This document shows positions 55,023 through 63,653 of a stretch of 64,000 nt of DNA, in pieces. A program made the translations under genes and the position numbers. Position 1 is the first letter of the stretch; each line of letters starts with the position of its first letter. The notes under the pieces are model-generated. The model saw nothing but the letters and a program-made list of their open reading frames with translations, did no database searches and was not told where the DNA came from. The DNA lies in contig NZ_CP088294.1 in assembly GCF_024666525.1 (NCBI RefSeq), positions 930,001 to 994,000 on the forward strand, read 5' to 3'. The stretch comes from Pseudomonas sp. J452. GTDB taxonomy: Bacteria > Pseudomonadota > Gammaproteobacteria > Pseudomonadales > Pseudomonadaceae.

Positions 55023-55985
55023 TTACTGCTGCGCCACCTTGGCCGGCGGCGCCCAGATCACGTCCTTGATGGTCAGGCGCTTGGGGATCAGCTTGAGGTC
55101 GCTGAAGGTGTCGGCGATCTGCTGCTGCGCCTCTACCACCTCGGGGCTGATGAACTGCGCGCCGTAGGCCTGGCGCTCAACCGCCGTGCGGGTGATCGCC
55201 GGGGATAGACCGAGCAGCGGCGCCACCTGGGCAGTCGCCTCGGCACTGTTGGCGCGGGTCCACTCGCCGATGCCACGGACCTCCTCGACCAGCACGCTGA
55301 CCACCTCGGGGTTCTGCAGCGCGTAGGGCTTGGCGGCCAGGTAGAACTGGTGGTTGGCCACCAGACCCTGGCCGTCACGCAGGCTGCGGGCCTGCAGCTG
55401 ATGCTCGGCGGCTGCCTGGAAGGGGTCCCAGATCACCCAGGCATCGACGCTGCCACGCTCGAAGGCGGCGCGGGCATCGGCCGGCGGCAGGTACACCGGC
55501 TGGATGTCGCTGTATTGCAGGCCGGCGTCCTCTAGGGCACGCACCAGCAGGTAATGCACGTTGGAGCCCTTGTTCAGGGCGACTTTCTTGCCCTTCAGTT
55601 CGGCGACCGACTTGATCGAGGAATCCTTGGGCACCAGGATCGCTTCGCTGGTCGGCGCCGGCGGTTCGTGGGCCACGTAGAGCAGGTCAGCCCCCGCCGC
55701 CTGGGCAAAGATCGGCGGCGCTTCGCCGGTTGTACCGAAGTCGATGGAGCCGACATTGAGCCCTTCGAGCAACTGCGGACCGCCCGGGAACTCGGTCCAC
55801 TGCACCTCGATGCCCTTGTTGGCCAGACGCTTCTCCAGCGAACCCTTGGCCTTGAGCAGCACCAGGGTGCCGTATTTCTGATAACCGATACGTAGCGTTT
55901 CGGCTTGTGCTTGAGTGATGGCGCCGAAGGAAATGGCCGCGGCAAACAGGGCGACCAGGCTCCGACGCAAAGTGATAGTGCGCAT
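55023..55985 (-). CDS. ssuA: Aliphatic sulfonate-binding periplasmic protein
   Basis: A 320-residue exported protein, signal peptide about 1-27 (ITQAQA). The mature protein opens ETLRIGYQKYGTLVLLKAKGSLEKRLANKGIEVQW, typical of SsuA, with FGTTGEAPPIFAQAAGADLLYVA (about 86-108) and DAWVIWDPFQAAAEHQL (about 200-216). Delivers alkanesulfonates to SsuC/SsuB. Start MRTITLRR at 55985 follows AAAGGAGAG. Confidence 0.96.
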   Translation of the reverse strand: MRTITLRRSLVALFAAAISFGAITQAQAETLRIGYQKYGTLVLLKAKGSLEKRLANKGIEVQWTEFPGGPQLLEGLNVGSIDFGTTGEAPPIFAQAAGADLLYVAHEPPAPTSEAILVPKDSSIKSVAELKGKKVALNKGSNVHYLLVRALEDAGLQYSDIQPVYLPPADARAAFERGSVDAWVIWDPFQAAAEHQLQARSLRDGQGLVANHQFYLAAKPYALQNPEVVSVLVEEVRGIGEWTRANSAEATAQVAPLLGLSPAITRTAVERQAYGAQFISPEVVEAQQQIADTFSDLKLIPKRLTIKDVIWAPPAKVAQQ

Positions 55986-56063
55986 GGCGCTCTCCTTTGC
56001 AATTCGTGATTTAGGTGTCGACCTGCTCGCCCGTTGGCGGGTGAGTAAGGAGGGGTGTTGCTG

Positions 56064-56224
56064 TGTCTCGCGGGTTTCACCCGCCCTACGCACGTGTCCG
56101 TTGGCCAGTGCGTAAAGCGGGGGTTACCTGTTCCTGTAGGAGCCAGCTTGCTGGCGATCAGCGAATCCAATGGCAGTTGCTCTGCTCCCTGTCGCCCCGG
56201 ATCGCCAGCAAGCTGGCTCCTACA
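56064..56224. repeat. REP elements between ssuA and ssuE
   Basis: One single CGCGGGTTTCACCCGCCCTA copy at about 56069-56090, of the transposase-linked family, and a facing pair GTAGGAGCCAGCTTGCTGGC / GCCAGCAAGCTGGCTCCTAC at about 56136-56222. Fills most of the 257-base gap between ssuA and ssuE, which contains no gene. Confidence 0.85.
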
Positions 56225-56242
56225 ACAATCAACAATGCGTCT

Positions 56243-56836
56243 TCAGATACTCCAGCGGGCATTCACCAGCCGGTCGTTCAACAGCTGCGGGTCGATCGGC
56301 CGCGGGCGGCGGGCCAGGGCGGCGAGCAGTTGCTCGACCGACTCGTCCAGGCGTTCGAGCAGTTCGTCATCCAGCTGCGCCGGGCGCTCGCCCTCGGCAT
56401 AGGCGATCTGCTTGTCCACGGCGAACACGCCATGCAGCATTTCCTGGGCCTTGAGCGCCGCCAGCACCGGCTTCAACGCGTAATCCACGGCCAGCAGATG
56501 CGCCGGGCTGCCACCACTGGCCAGCGGCAGGATCACCTTGTGCGCCAGGGCGCGTTCCGGCAGCAGGTCGAGCAACACCTTCAGCGCCCCGGTGATCGAA
56601 GCCTTGTACACCGGCGTCGCCACCACCAGGCCGTCGGCACTGGCCACCACGGCCTGCAGCTGCTGCACCGCCGGGCTGTCGAAACGGGCGTGCAGCAGGT
56701 CCTCGGCCGGGAAGTCGCGTACCCGCAGCAGGGTCACCTCGACATGCTGGGCGCGCAGGCGCCGGCTGACATGCTCCAGCAGCACTTCGGTGCGCGAACG
56801 CGCCGCGGGGCTGCCAGACAGCAGAACTACGTGCAT
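56243..56836 (-). CDS. ssuE: NADPH-dependent FMN reductase SsuE
   Basis: A 197-residue flavodoxin-fold reductase: [23 protein letters not shown] at the start, [63 protein letters not shown] (about 69-130) as its core. Supplies FMNH2 to SsuD. Nine bases after the peroxiredoxin gene, so lsfA-ssuE are one unit. Confidence 0.95.
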   Translation of the reverse strand: MHVVLLSGSPAARSRTEVLLEHVSRRLRAQHVEVTLLRVRDFPAEDLLHARFDSPAVQQLQAVVASADGLVVATPVYKASITGALKVLLDLLPERALAHKVILPLASGGSPAHLLAVDYALKPVLAALKAQEMLHGVFAVDKQIAYAEGERPAQLDDELLERLDESVEQLLAALARRPRPIDPQLLNDRLVNARWSI

Positions 56837-56845
56837 GGCCAGTCC

Positions 56846-57484
56846 TTACCGGTTCGGCTGCGGGGTCAGGCGCAGGTAGGGTTTCACCGCGCGATAACCC
56901 TGCGGAAAGCGCCGGGCGATTTCCTCCTCGTCCTTCAACGACGGCACGATCACCACCTCGTCACCATCCACCCAGTTGGCCGGGGTGGCGACCTTATGGC
57001 TGTCGGTCAGCTGCAGCGAATCGATCACCCGCAGGATCTCGTGGAAGTTGCGCCCGGTGCTGGCCGGGTAGGTGATGGTCAGGCGCACCTTCTTGTGCGG
57101 GTCGATGACGAACAGCGAGCGCACGGTCAGGGTGTCGTTGGCGTTCGGATGGATCAGGTCATACAGGTCGGAGACCTTGCGGTCGGCATCGGCCAGGATC
57201 GGGAAATTGACCGTGGTGTGTTGGGTCTCGTTGATGTCGTCGATCCACTTCAGGTGCGAGTCGACCGGATCCACCGACAGGGCGATGGCCTTGACCCCAC
57301 GCTGGGCGAACTCGTCCTTGAGCTTGGCGGTGAAGCCCAGCTCGGTGGTGCACACCGGGGTGAAGTCGGCTGGATGGGAGAAGAGAATGCCCCAGTTGTT
57401 GCCCAGCCACTCGTGGAAACGAATGCGGCCTTCACTGGAGTCCTGTACGAAGTCGGGGGCGATGTCGCCCAGGCGGATGGTCAT
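56846..57484 (-). CDS. lsfA: LsfA-type 1-Cys peroxiredoxin
   Basis: A 212-residue Prx6-like peroxidase. The peroxidatic Cys 45 is in FSHPADFTPVCTTELG (PVCT), with no resolving Cys in the usual place. LsfA is induced by sulfate starvation in Pseudomonas and here heads the ssu operon. Start MTIRLGDIAPDF at 57484 follows AAGGAGCAGCAGC; a 12-codon extension is rejected. Confidence 0.95.
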   Translation of the reverse strand: MTIRLGDIAPDFVQDSSEGRIRFHEWLGNNWGILFSHPADFTPVCTTELGFTAKLKDEFAQRGVKAIALSVDPVDSHLKWIDDINETQHTTVNFPILADADRKVSDLYDLIHPNANDTLTVRSLFVIDPHKKVRLTITYPASTGRNFHEILRVIDSLQLTDSHKVATPANWVDGDEVVIVPSLKDEEEIARRFPQGYRAVKPYLRLTPQPNR

Positions 57485-57540
57485 GCTGCTGCTCCTTGAG
57501 CGTCGTGGCGTGGGGCTCACTATGCTCAGGAACGAAAACG

Positions 57541-57652
57541 AATAAAAAGAATAAATAATGATTTATTTATTCCATAAAGAGATATGCAGCGAATCATCGA
57601 CCGGCTCGCACAAAAGCATAAGCATCTAATTATTTATTCTTTCAAAGAATAA
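57541..57652. promoter_or_regulatory. AT-rich control region between lsfA-ssu and sbp
   Basis: The gap 57485-57701 contains an AT-rich block unlike its surroundings: AAAAAGAAT at 57544-57552, an imperfect palindrome GAATAAATAA...TTATTTATTC next to it, and the palindrome TTATTCTTT-C-AAAGAATAA at 57634-57652, followed 11 bases later by a -10-like TATAGT (57664-57669) for sbp. Divergent sulfur-starvation genes suggest CysB or a related LysR-type activator; that is inference. Confidence 0.6.
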
Positions 57653-57701
57653 AAACGCTCTCCTATAGTCGCTGCGTTCCCCCTCCTTCCAAGGACGTCC
57701 G

Positions 57702-58697
57702 ATGAAACGCCTACTGTCCCCTTCCCTGCTCGCCGCCGGCCTGCTGCTGGCCTCCAGCACCCAGGCCGCGACCCTGCTCAACGTCTCCTACGACGTGATG
57801 CGCGACTTCTACAAGGACTACAACGCCGCCTTCCAGCAGCACTGGCAGGCCGAGGGCGGCAAGCCGCTGCAGATCCAGATGTCCCACGGCGGTTCGAGCA
57901 AACAGGCACGGGCGGTGATCGACGGCCTGGCCGCCGACGTGATCACCATGAACATGGCCACCGACATCAATGCCCTCGCCGACCATGGCGGCCTGGTGCC
58001 GAAGGACTGGGCCGAACGCCTGCCCAACCACAGCGCGCCGTTCACCTCAGCCACCGTGTTCATCGTGCGCAAGGGCAACCCCAAGGGCCTGAAGGACTGG
58101 CCGGACCTGCTCAAGGACGGCGTGCAGGTGGTAGTGCCCAACCCGAAGACCTCGGGCAACGGCCGCTACACCTACCTGTCGGCCTGGGGCTATGTGCTGG
58201 AAAAAGGCGGCGACGAAAAAGCCGCCAAGGACTTCGTCGGCAAGCTGTTCAAGCAGGCGCCGGTGCTCGACACCGGTGGTCGCGCCGCCACTACCACCTT
58301 TATCCAGAACCAGATCGGCGACGTGCTGCTGACCTTCGAGAACGAAGCCGAGATGATCGCCCGCGAGTTCGGCCGTGGCAGCTTCGAAGTGGTCTACCCG
58401 AGCGTCTCCGCCGAAGCCGAGCCACCGGTCGCGGTGGTCGACAAGGTGGTCGACAAGAAAGGCACCCGCCAGGAGGCCGAGGCCTACCTGAAATACCTGT
58501 GGTCCGAGGAAGCCCAGCGCATCGCCGCCAACAACTACCTGCGCCCACGCAACCCGGCGATCCTCGCCGAGTTCGCTGACCGCTTCCCCAAGGTCACCTT
58601 CTTCAATGTGGTGCAGACCTTCGGTGACTGGCCGCTGATCCAGAACACCCACTTCAAGGATGGCGGGGTATTCGACCAGATCTACGGCGCGCAGTAA
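57702..58697 (+). CDS. sbp: Periplasmic sulfate-binding protein
   Basis: A 331-residue exported protein, signal peptide about 1-22 (STQA). Sulfate-binding motifs: LLNVSYDVMRDFYKDYNAAFQQHW (about 25-48), MSHGGSSKQARAVIDGLAADVITMNMATDINALA (about 59-92), VPNPKTSGNGRYTYLSAWGY (about 146-165). Normally followed by cysT-cysW-cysA; here a terminator and a transposase follow, so the membrane parts of the transporter must be encoded elsewhere. Divergent from the lsfA-ssu operon. Confidence 0.96.
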   Translation: MKRLLSPSLLAAGLLLASSTQAATLLNVSYDVMRDFYKDYNAAFQQHWQAEGGKPLQIQMSHGGSSKQARAVIDGLAADVITMNMATDINALADHGGLVPKDWAERLPNHSAPFTSATVFIVRKGNPKGLKDWPDLLKDGVQVVVPNPKTSGNGRYTYLSAWGYVLEKGGDEKAAKDFVGKLFKQAPVLDTGGRAATTTFIQNQIGDVLLTFENEAEMIAREFGRGSFEVVYPSVSAEAEPPVAVVDKVVDKKGTRQEAEAYLKYLWSEEAQRIAANNYLRPRNPAILAEFADRFPKVTFFNVVQTFGDWPLIQNTHFKDGGVFDQIYGAQ

Positions 58698-58711
58698 GAC
58701 CCGCCCGCAAT

Positions 58712-58742
58712 GCAAAAGCCCGGCCCTGTGCCGGGCTTTTGC
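58712..58742 (+). terminator. Rho-independent terminator after sbp
   Basis: GCAAAAGCCCGGC-CCTGT-GCCGGGCTTTTGC: a 13-base stem including A and T runs, 14 bases after the sbp stop. Confidence 0.92.
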
Positions 58743-58751
58743 ATTCGTATA

Positions 58752-58804
58752 CCGCGGGTTTCACCCGCCCTACGGGGTTTGCGTAGGGCGGGTGAAACCC
58801 GCGT
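58752..58804. repeat. REP pair upstream of the transposase gene
   Basis: CGCGGGTTTCACCCGCCCTA and, facing it, TAGGGCGGGTGAAACCCGCG, exact reverse complements with a short gap (CGGGGTTTGCG). Confidence 0.92.
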
Positions 58805-58839
58805 TGCGGCCTACACTGCGCTGACCCGCCAACCACAAC

Positions 58840-59394
58840 ATGGATGTTGTGATGCCCTATTACCGCCGCGCCGCCGCTCCCGGTGGCACCTACTTCTTCA
58901 CGGTAGTGACTGCCCACCGCCAGCCGATTCTGACCAACACCGATATCCGTAGCGCACTGCGCGAGGGAGTCTCCCTGGTGCGCCAGACCTTGCCATTTCG
59001 CATCGAAGGCTGGGTGCTGCTGCCCGATCACCTGCATGCAATCTGGACCCTACCGGAAGGCGACGCGGACTTTTCCACGCGCTGGCGACTGATCAAGCGA
59101 CACGTTACCCATACGTGCGGCGCCAATTACATTCGCCACGATTATCTGAGTCCGCGACGGTTTGCCAAACAGTACGGCACGCTCTGGCAACACAGATTCT
59201 GGGAGCACCTGATACGTGACGAAACGGACATGCGCCAACACCTCGATTACCTGCACGGCAACCCACTCAAACATGGGATTGTAGAGCGAGTCAGTGATTG
59301 GCCCTGGTCGTCGTTTCATCGTTATGTGCGCCAAGGCATTTATCCCACCGATTGGGGTGGCTCGACAGACGAGGAAACGCCGATGGGCGAGTAA
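58840..59394 (+). CDS. REP-associated tyrosine transposase (RAYT, Y1_Tnp family)
   Basis: A 184-residue IS200/IS605-like single-strand transposase that is usually single-copy and tied to REP palindromes. HUH motif in LPDHLHAIW (His 64 and His 66), catalytic Tyr 138 in DYLHGNPLKHG, and the typical start YYRRAAAPGGTYFFTVVT and end SDWPWSSFHRYVRQGIYPTDWGG. All key residues are present, so it looks active. A Met four codons in (58852) may be the true start. It is flanked on both sides by near-identical REP pairs (58752-58804, 59396-59462). Confidence 0.95.
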   Translation: MDVVMPYYRRAAAPGGTYFFTVVTAHRQPILTNTDIRSALREGVSLVRQTLPFRIEGWVLLPDHLHAIWTLPEGDADFSTRWRLIKRHVTHTCGANYIRHDYLSPRRFAKQYGTLWQHRFWEHLIRDETDMRQHLDYLHGNPLKHGIVERVSDWPWSSFHRYVRQGIYPTDWGGSTDEETPMGE

Positions 59395-59395
59395 A

Positions 59396-59462
59396 AGCCG
59401 CGGGTTTCACCCGCCCTACATTTCGCCGGCAACACCACCGTAGGGCGGGTGCAACCCGCGTA
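59396..59462. repeat. REP pair downstream of the transposase gene
   Basis: CGCGGGTTTCACCCGCCCTA facing TAGGGCGGGTGCAACCCGCG with about 20 bases between. Same family as the upstream pair; one base differs in the right arm. Confidence 0.92.
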
Positions 59463-59472
59463 TGCAGCGCAC

Positions 59473-59500
59473 ATAAAAAACCGGGCCTTGCGGCCCGGAA
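59473..59500 (-). terminator. Rho-independent terminator of the sulfonate ABC operon
   Basis: On the minus strand: TTCCGGGCC-GCAA-GGCCCGGTTTTTTATG, a strong stem followed by six T, about 25 bases after the ATPase stop at 59525. Confidence 0.92.
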
Positions 59501-59524
59501 ACGTGCTTCCACCTTGAGGTTGGT

Positions 59525-60256
59525 TTACAGCGCGTGGGCCTGGTACAGCGCGGTCAGCGCCTCGCCGCGCAGGTAGGCCAGCTCCACCGCGCGGCGGTCG
59601 CGCGGGCGGGCCAGTGGCACATTCAGTTCCAGCTGCAGGCGGCTGGGTGTGCCGCCGAGGATCAGCACCCGGTCGCTCAGGTAGAACGCCTCGTCCAGAT
59701 CATGGGTGACCAGCAGCAGGGCGATGCCGTAATGCTCGGCGAGGGCAACCACCAGGTCCTGCAGTTTCATGCGGGTGAAGGCATCCACCGCGCTGAAGGG
59801 CTCATCGAGCAGCAGCACCTGTGGCCGGCCGAACAGGCCACGGGCGATGGCCACGCGCTGGGCCATGCCGCCGGAGAGATGCTTGGGCAGTTTGTCGGCA
59901 TGCCCGGCCAGGCCGACATCCTGCAGCAGCTGCGCCACCCACTCGGCATCGGCCGCGCGGCCGGCGGCAAAGCCGATATTTTCGGCCACCGTCAGCCAGG
60001 GCAGCAGGCGCGGCTCCTGGAACACCACACCGATGCCGCTGCCCCGGCCGAAGCCGAGCAGCGGGTTGAGCTCCAGACTGCCGGAGAAGTCGCGATCGAG
60101 CCCCGCGGCGATGCGCAGCAGGGTGCTCTTGCCACAGCCACTGGGGCCGAGCAGGCTGACGATCTCGCCGGGGGCCAGGGCCAGGCTGATTTCATCGAGC
60201 ACCCGCACGCCGGCGAAGGCCTTGCGGATGCCCTGCAGTTGCAGCAATGCGCTCAT
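59525..60256 (-). CDS. Sulfonate/nitrate-type ABC transporter ATP-binding protein
   Basis: A 243-residue ABC ATPase. Walker A GPSGCGKST (residues 37-45), Q-loop VFQEPRLLPW (78-87), signature LSGGMAQRVAIARGL (127-141), Walker B VLLLDEPFSAVD (147-158), switch His in LLVTHDLDEAFYLSDR. Similar to SsuB and TauB. It starts one base after the permease stop (60258), so cotranscribed with it. Confidence 0.93.
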   Translation of the reverse strand: MSALLQLQGIRKAFAGVRVLDEISLALAPGEIVSLLGPSGCGKSTLLRIAAGLDRDFSGSLELNPLLGFGRGSGIGVVFQEPRLLPWLTVAENIGFAAGRAADAEWVAQLLQDVGLAGHADKLPKHLSGGMAQRVAIARGLFGRPQVLLLDEPFSAVDAFTRMKLQDLVVALAEHYGIALLLVTHDLDEAFYLSDRVLILGGTPSRLQLELNVPLARPRDRRAVELAYLRGEALTALYQAHAL

Positions 60257-60257
60257 C

Positions 60258-61085
60258 TCATGCCTCCCCACCGCTGTAGCTGTCGCGCCAGTGCAGGGCG
60301 CGGCTTTCCAGGTTTTTCAACAGGCCGTCGCTGAGCTTGCCGAGCAGTGCGAGCAGGACGATGGCGGCGAGCACCAGGTCCGGCCGCGACGTTTCGCGAC
60401 CGTCGCTGAGCAGGTAGCCGAGGCCCTGGGTGGCGGCGATCAGTTCGGCGGCGACGAGGAACATCCAGCTCAGGCTGAGCGCCCCGCGCAGGCCGGTAAA
60501 CAGGTTGGGCAGCGCCGCCGGCAGGAGGATGCGCCGGGTCAGGGCGAAGGCCGACAGGCCATACAGCTGGCCGACTTCCACCAGTTTGCGATCGACCCCG
60601 CGAATGCCGGCGAGCAGCGCCAGGTACACCGGGAAGAAGGCGCCAAGGGCGATCAGCACGATCTTCGGCGTCTCGTCGATGCCCAGCCAGAGCAGAAGCA
60701 GCGGCACCCAGGCCAGGCTGGGAATCGCCCGCAGGGCCTGGAAGCTGGGCTCCAGGTAGGCCTCGGCACGGCGGCTGAGGCCGACCCAGGCACCGATCAG
60801 CACGGCCAGGCCGGCACCGCTGGCAAAACCCGCCGCCACCCGCGCCAGGCTGACACCGACATGCCCCCACAGCTCACCGCTGGCGGCCAGCCAATGGAGC
60901 GTCGCGCCGATCTGGCTGGGCGCCGGCAACTGGTGCGCCGGCAGCCAGCCCAGGCGCACCAGCGCCTCCAGCAGGCCGACCAACGCCAACGGCAGCGCCA
61001 GGCCACGCCAGCCCGCCAGAACGGGGCGGCGCCAGCGCGGCAGGCGCACGGCACTGCGCAGGGCGAACAGGCTGGACGCGGGCAT
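60258..61085 (-). CDS. Sulfonate/nitrate-type ABC transporter permease
   Basis: A 275-residue membrane protein of the SsuC/TauC class with about six helices and the EAA-like loop LGAFFPVYLALLAGIRGVDRKLVEVGQLYGLSAFALTRRILLPAALPNLFTGLRGALSLSWM (about 151-213). Five bases after the binding-protein stop. Substrate probably an organosulfonate or sulfate ester, from neighbours only. Confidence 0.93.
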   Translation of the reverse strand: MPASSLFALRSAVRLPRWRRPVLAGWRGLALPLALVGLLEALVRLGWLPAHQLPAPSQIGATLHWLAASGELWGHVGVSLARVAAGFASGAGLAVLIGAWVGLSRRAEAYLEPSFQALRAIPSLAWVPLLLLWLGIDETPKIVLIALGAFFPVYLALLAGIRGVDRKLVEVGQLYGLSAFALTRRILLPAALPNLFTGLRGALSLSWMFLVAAELIAATQGLGYLLSDGRETSRPDLVLAAIVLLALLGKLSDGLLKNLESRALHWRDSYSGGEA

Positions 61086-61090
61086 GGCCG

Positions 61091-62080
61091 TTACTCCGCC
61101 TTGGCCACGGGCTGGCCGATAACGCTGGCCGCCAGTTGCGGGCTGATCAGTTGCTCGACGGTGGCGGCCACGTCGGTACCCGGACGCACCAGCTGCTCCT
61201 CGACCAGGATCGGCGCGGCGGCCTTCAGCGCGGCAATGTGCTCGGCCCCCGGCTGCGGGTTGCTGAAGTCGGTACGCGACAGCTGCAGCTTGGCCACTTC
61301 CAGCGGCAGCTTGGCTTCCCGGGCGAGCAGCTCGGCCGTCTGCTGCGGATGGCTAACGGCCCAGTGGCGGGCTTGCTCGTAGGCGCCGATGACCTTCTCG
61401 ATCAGCTTGGGCTGCTCCTTGAGGAAGCCGTCGCTGACGTTGAGCACGCCATAGCTGTTGAAGTCGACATTCCGGTAGAGCAGGCGCGAACCGGCCTGCA
61501 GCTGGCTGGCGGCCAGGTGCGGATCGAGCCCGGACCAGGCGTCGACATCACCGCGCTCCAGGGCCACGCGGCCATCCGGATGCTGCAGGTGGACGATTTC
61601 CACGTCGTCCTTGTCCAGGCCGGCCGTCTGCAGGCTGCGCAGCAGGAACAGGTAGGGGTCGGTGCCCTTGGTGGCGGCGATCTTCTTGCCCTTGAGGGCG
61701 GCCAGGGTCTTGATCGGCGAGTCTTTCGGCACCGCCAGGGCGGTCCATTCCGGGCGACTGGCGATGTACACGGTCTTCACCGGGCTGCCGTTGGCACGGC
61801 TGAGCACGGCGGCCAGGCCGGCCGTGGAGGCGAAGTCGATGCTGCCGCCGTTGAGGTATTCGAGGGAGCGGTTGCTGCCCTGGCTGAACACCCACTTGAC
61901 GCGGATGCCGTCGGCGGCGAGTTGTTTCTCGAGGATGCCCTGCTCCTTCAGCACCAGGCTGGTGGGGGCGTAGTAGGCGTAGTCCAGGCGGACTTCCTTG
62001 GGCGTTTCGGCCTGCACGCCGGCGGATGCCAGTGCGGCCAGCAGGGCGCTGAGGCCGTGACGCAATGTGAAGTGTTTCAT
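61091..62080 (-). CDS. Sulfonate-type periplasmic binding protein
   Basis: A 329-residue exported protein, signal peptide about 1-24 (GVQA). SsuA/TauA-like features: VRLDYAYYAPTSLVLKEQGILEKQLAADGIRVKW (about 30-63), GGSIDFASTAGLAAVLSRANGSPVKTVYIASRPEW (about 78-112), DAWSGLDPHLAASQLQAGSRLLY (about 180-202). First gene of the three-gene transporter operon. It differs clearly from SsuA at 55023, so a different substrate range is likely. Confidence 0.93.
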   Translation of the reverse strand: MKHFTLRHGLSALLAALASAGVQAETPKEVRLDYAYYAPTSLVLKEQGILEKQLAADGIRVKWVFSQGSNRSLEYLNGGSIDFASTAGLAAVLSRANGSPVKTVYIASRPEWTALAVPKDSPIKTLAALKGKKIAATKGTDPYLFLLRSLQTAGLDKDDVEIVHLQHPDGRVALERGDVDAWSGLDPHLAASQLQAGSRLLYRNVDFNSYGVLNVSDGFLKEQPKLIEKVIGAYEQARHWAVSHPQQTAELLAREAKLPLEVAKLQLSRTDFSNPQPGAEHIAALKAAAPILVEEQLVRPGTDVAATVEQLISPQLAASVIGQPVAKAE

Positions 62081-62174
62081 GGGGTTCTCCTTGGCTCTTG
62101 GGCAGATGCCTTCCGGCCCGATGGCGGGCTGGTCAGGAGGTGGCGCCGGCGGGGTTCGCCGGCGCCTGGGTTAA

Positions 62175-63497
62175 TCAGAGGATGGGCAGGCTGTAGCTGA
62201 GGATCAGACGGTTCTCGTCCTGGTCGGCCGCGGCATTGCCGCGCAGGCTGGCGTTGCGCCAGGACACGCCAAGACCCTTGAGGGCGCCATCCTGCAGGGT
62301 GTAGTCGAGACGGAAGTCGCGTTCCCACTCCTGCTTGTCGCCGGTGGCCGAGTCGATGTTGTCGCCGGACAGGTAGGTGACGGTGGCTTTCAGGCCCGGC
62401 ACGCCGACTTTGCTGAAGTCGTAACCGTACTCGGCCAGCCAGGTGCGTTCGCCGGCACTGAGGAACTTGCCGATCTGGCGGTCGGTGATCAGGTAGGCGG
62501 TGGCGCCATCACCCTGGTTGAGGTACGGGAAGTTGCTGTCGCCGGAGACCTGCTGGTAACCGGCGCTCAGCGCGTGGCCACTGAGGCTGTAGGTGAACAG
62601 GGCGCTCCAGGTGTCGTTGTCCACTTCGCCCTTGGTCACGCCATTGCCGTAGTAACCGGTGCTGACGTAGCCGTCGTCGCGCCCGGCTGCGCTGCCGTTC
62701 TCGCCATCGGAGTCGCTCTTGAAATAGCGCAGGTCGGACTTCAGCGCGCCAGAGCCTATGGCCAGGTTGTGGGTCAGACCGAGGAAGTGCTGCTGGTAGA
62801 ACTCGTTCAGCTCGCCGTAGTAGTACTGCGCCAGCAGGTCCTTGCCGATCTTGTAGTCGGCACCCGCGTAGTAGAAGGTGTTGCTGAACTGGCCGGTCTT
62901 GGCATTGTTGGCGCCACCGATCGACAGGCCTTCGCTGCTGCTCGAGCTGCGCCCCTTGGCGTGCTCCAGCTGGCCGCCAATCAGGGTCAGGTTGTCGATT
63001 TCATTGGAGGTGATCTGCCCGCCGTCGAAGGTCTGCGGCAACAGGCGGCCGTCGTTGAAGGTCACCACCGGCAGCTTCGGCTGCAGGGTGCCCAGACGCG
63101 CCTCGGTCTTGGAGAGGCGCACCTTGCCGGTCAGGCCGAGGCTGCTGAATTGGTCTTCGGCGCGACCGTTCTCGTCGGTGGGGAACACGGTGCCGCTGTA
63201 CTTGCTGGAGTCCGGGTTGTAGTGACGACCCTTGCCGGAGTCGAGCTTGACCCCGAGCAGACCGATGGCATCGACGCCGACGCCAACGGTGCCTTCGGTG
63301 TAGCCGGAGATGTAGTTGAACTGGAAGCCCTGGCCCCATTCTTCCTGGGTGTTGGCATCCGCGTTGCGGGTGTCCTGGTTGATGTAGAAATTGCGCAGAC
63401 CGATGGTGGCCTTGCTGTCTTCGATGAAACCGGCGGCGCCGGCCTGCTGGGCGATGGCGCCGAGGGCGACGGCCAGGGCCAGGGATGACTTGTTCAT
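62175..63497 (-). CDS. OprD-family outer-membrane porin
   Basis: A 440-residue substrate-specific porin, signal peptide about 1-21 (AGA). OprD-family features: GFIEDSKATIGLRNFYINQDTRN at the mature N-terminus, EEWGQGFQFNYISGYTEGTVGVGVDAIGLLGVKLDSG (about 51-87), and the ending RLILSYSLPIL. It sits upstream of and on the same strand as the sulfonate ABC operon (94-base gap), so it probably admits the same substrate through the outer membrane. Start at MNKSSLALAVALG (63497); a 45-codon upstream extension in the intergenic region is rejected. Confidence 0.92.
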   Translation of the reverse strand: MNKSSLALAVALGAIAQQAGAAGFIEDSKATIGLRNFYINQDTRNADANTQEEWGQGFQFNYISGYTEGTVGVGVDAIGLLGVKLDSGKGRHYNPDSSKYSGTVFPTDENGRAEDQFSSLGLTGKVRLSKTEARLGTLQPKLPVVTFNDGRLLPQTFDGGQITSNEIDNLTLIGGQLEHAKGRSSSSSEGLSIGGANNAKTGQFSNTFYYAGADYKIGKDLLAQYYYGELNEFYQQHFLGLTHNLAIGSGALKSDLRYFKSDSDGENGSAAGRDDGYVSTGYYGNGVTKGEVDNDTWSALFTYSLSGHALSAGYQQVSGDSNFPYLNQGDGATAYLITDRQIGKFLSAGERTWLAEYGYDFSKVGVPGLKATVTYLSGDNIDSATGDKQEWERDFRLDYTLQDGALKGLGVSWRNASLRGNAAADQDENRLILSYSLPIL

Positions 63498-63653
63498 GCT
63501 CGATGCTCCAGATGCGTTCTTGGTCTCGTATGGGCTGGGGCTCGAGCCGGCGGTCTGTGTGCCGTGCTGCAGTGAAAGGAGAGCCCCTTGATCGGGCTCG
63601 GTGCGGTGGTCCGCTGTCGGCTTGGGGTGCAATCTAGGGGATTTTTTTAATCC

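Noticed and set aside
53007..55208. 733-codon open frame opposite ssuC-ssuD-ssuA
   Set aside because: Runs through three well-identified genes and the repeat clusters between them; not coding.
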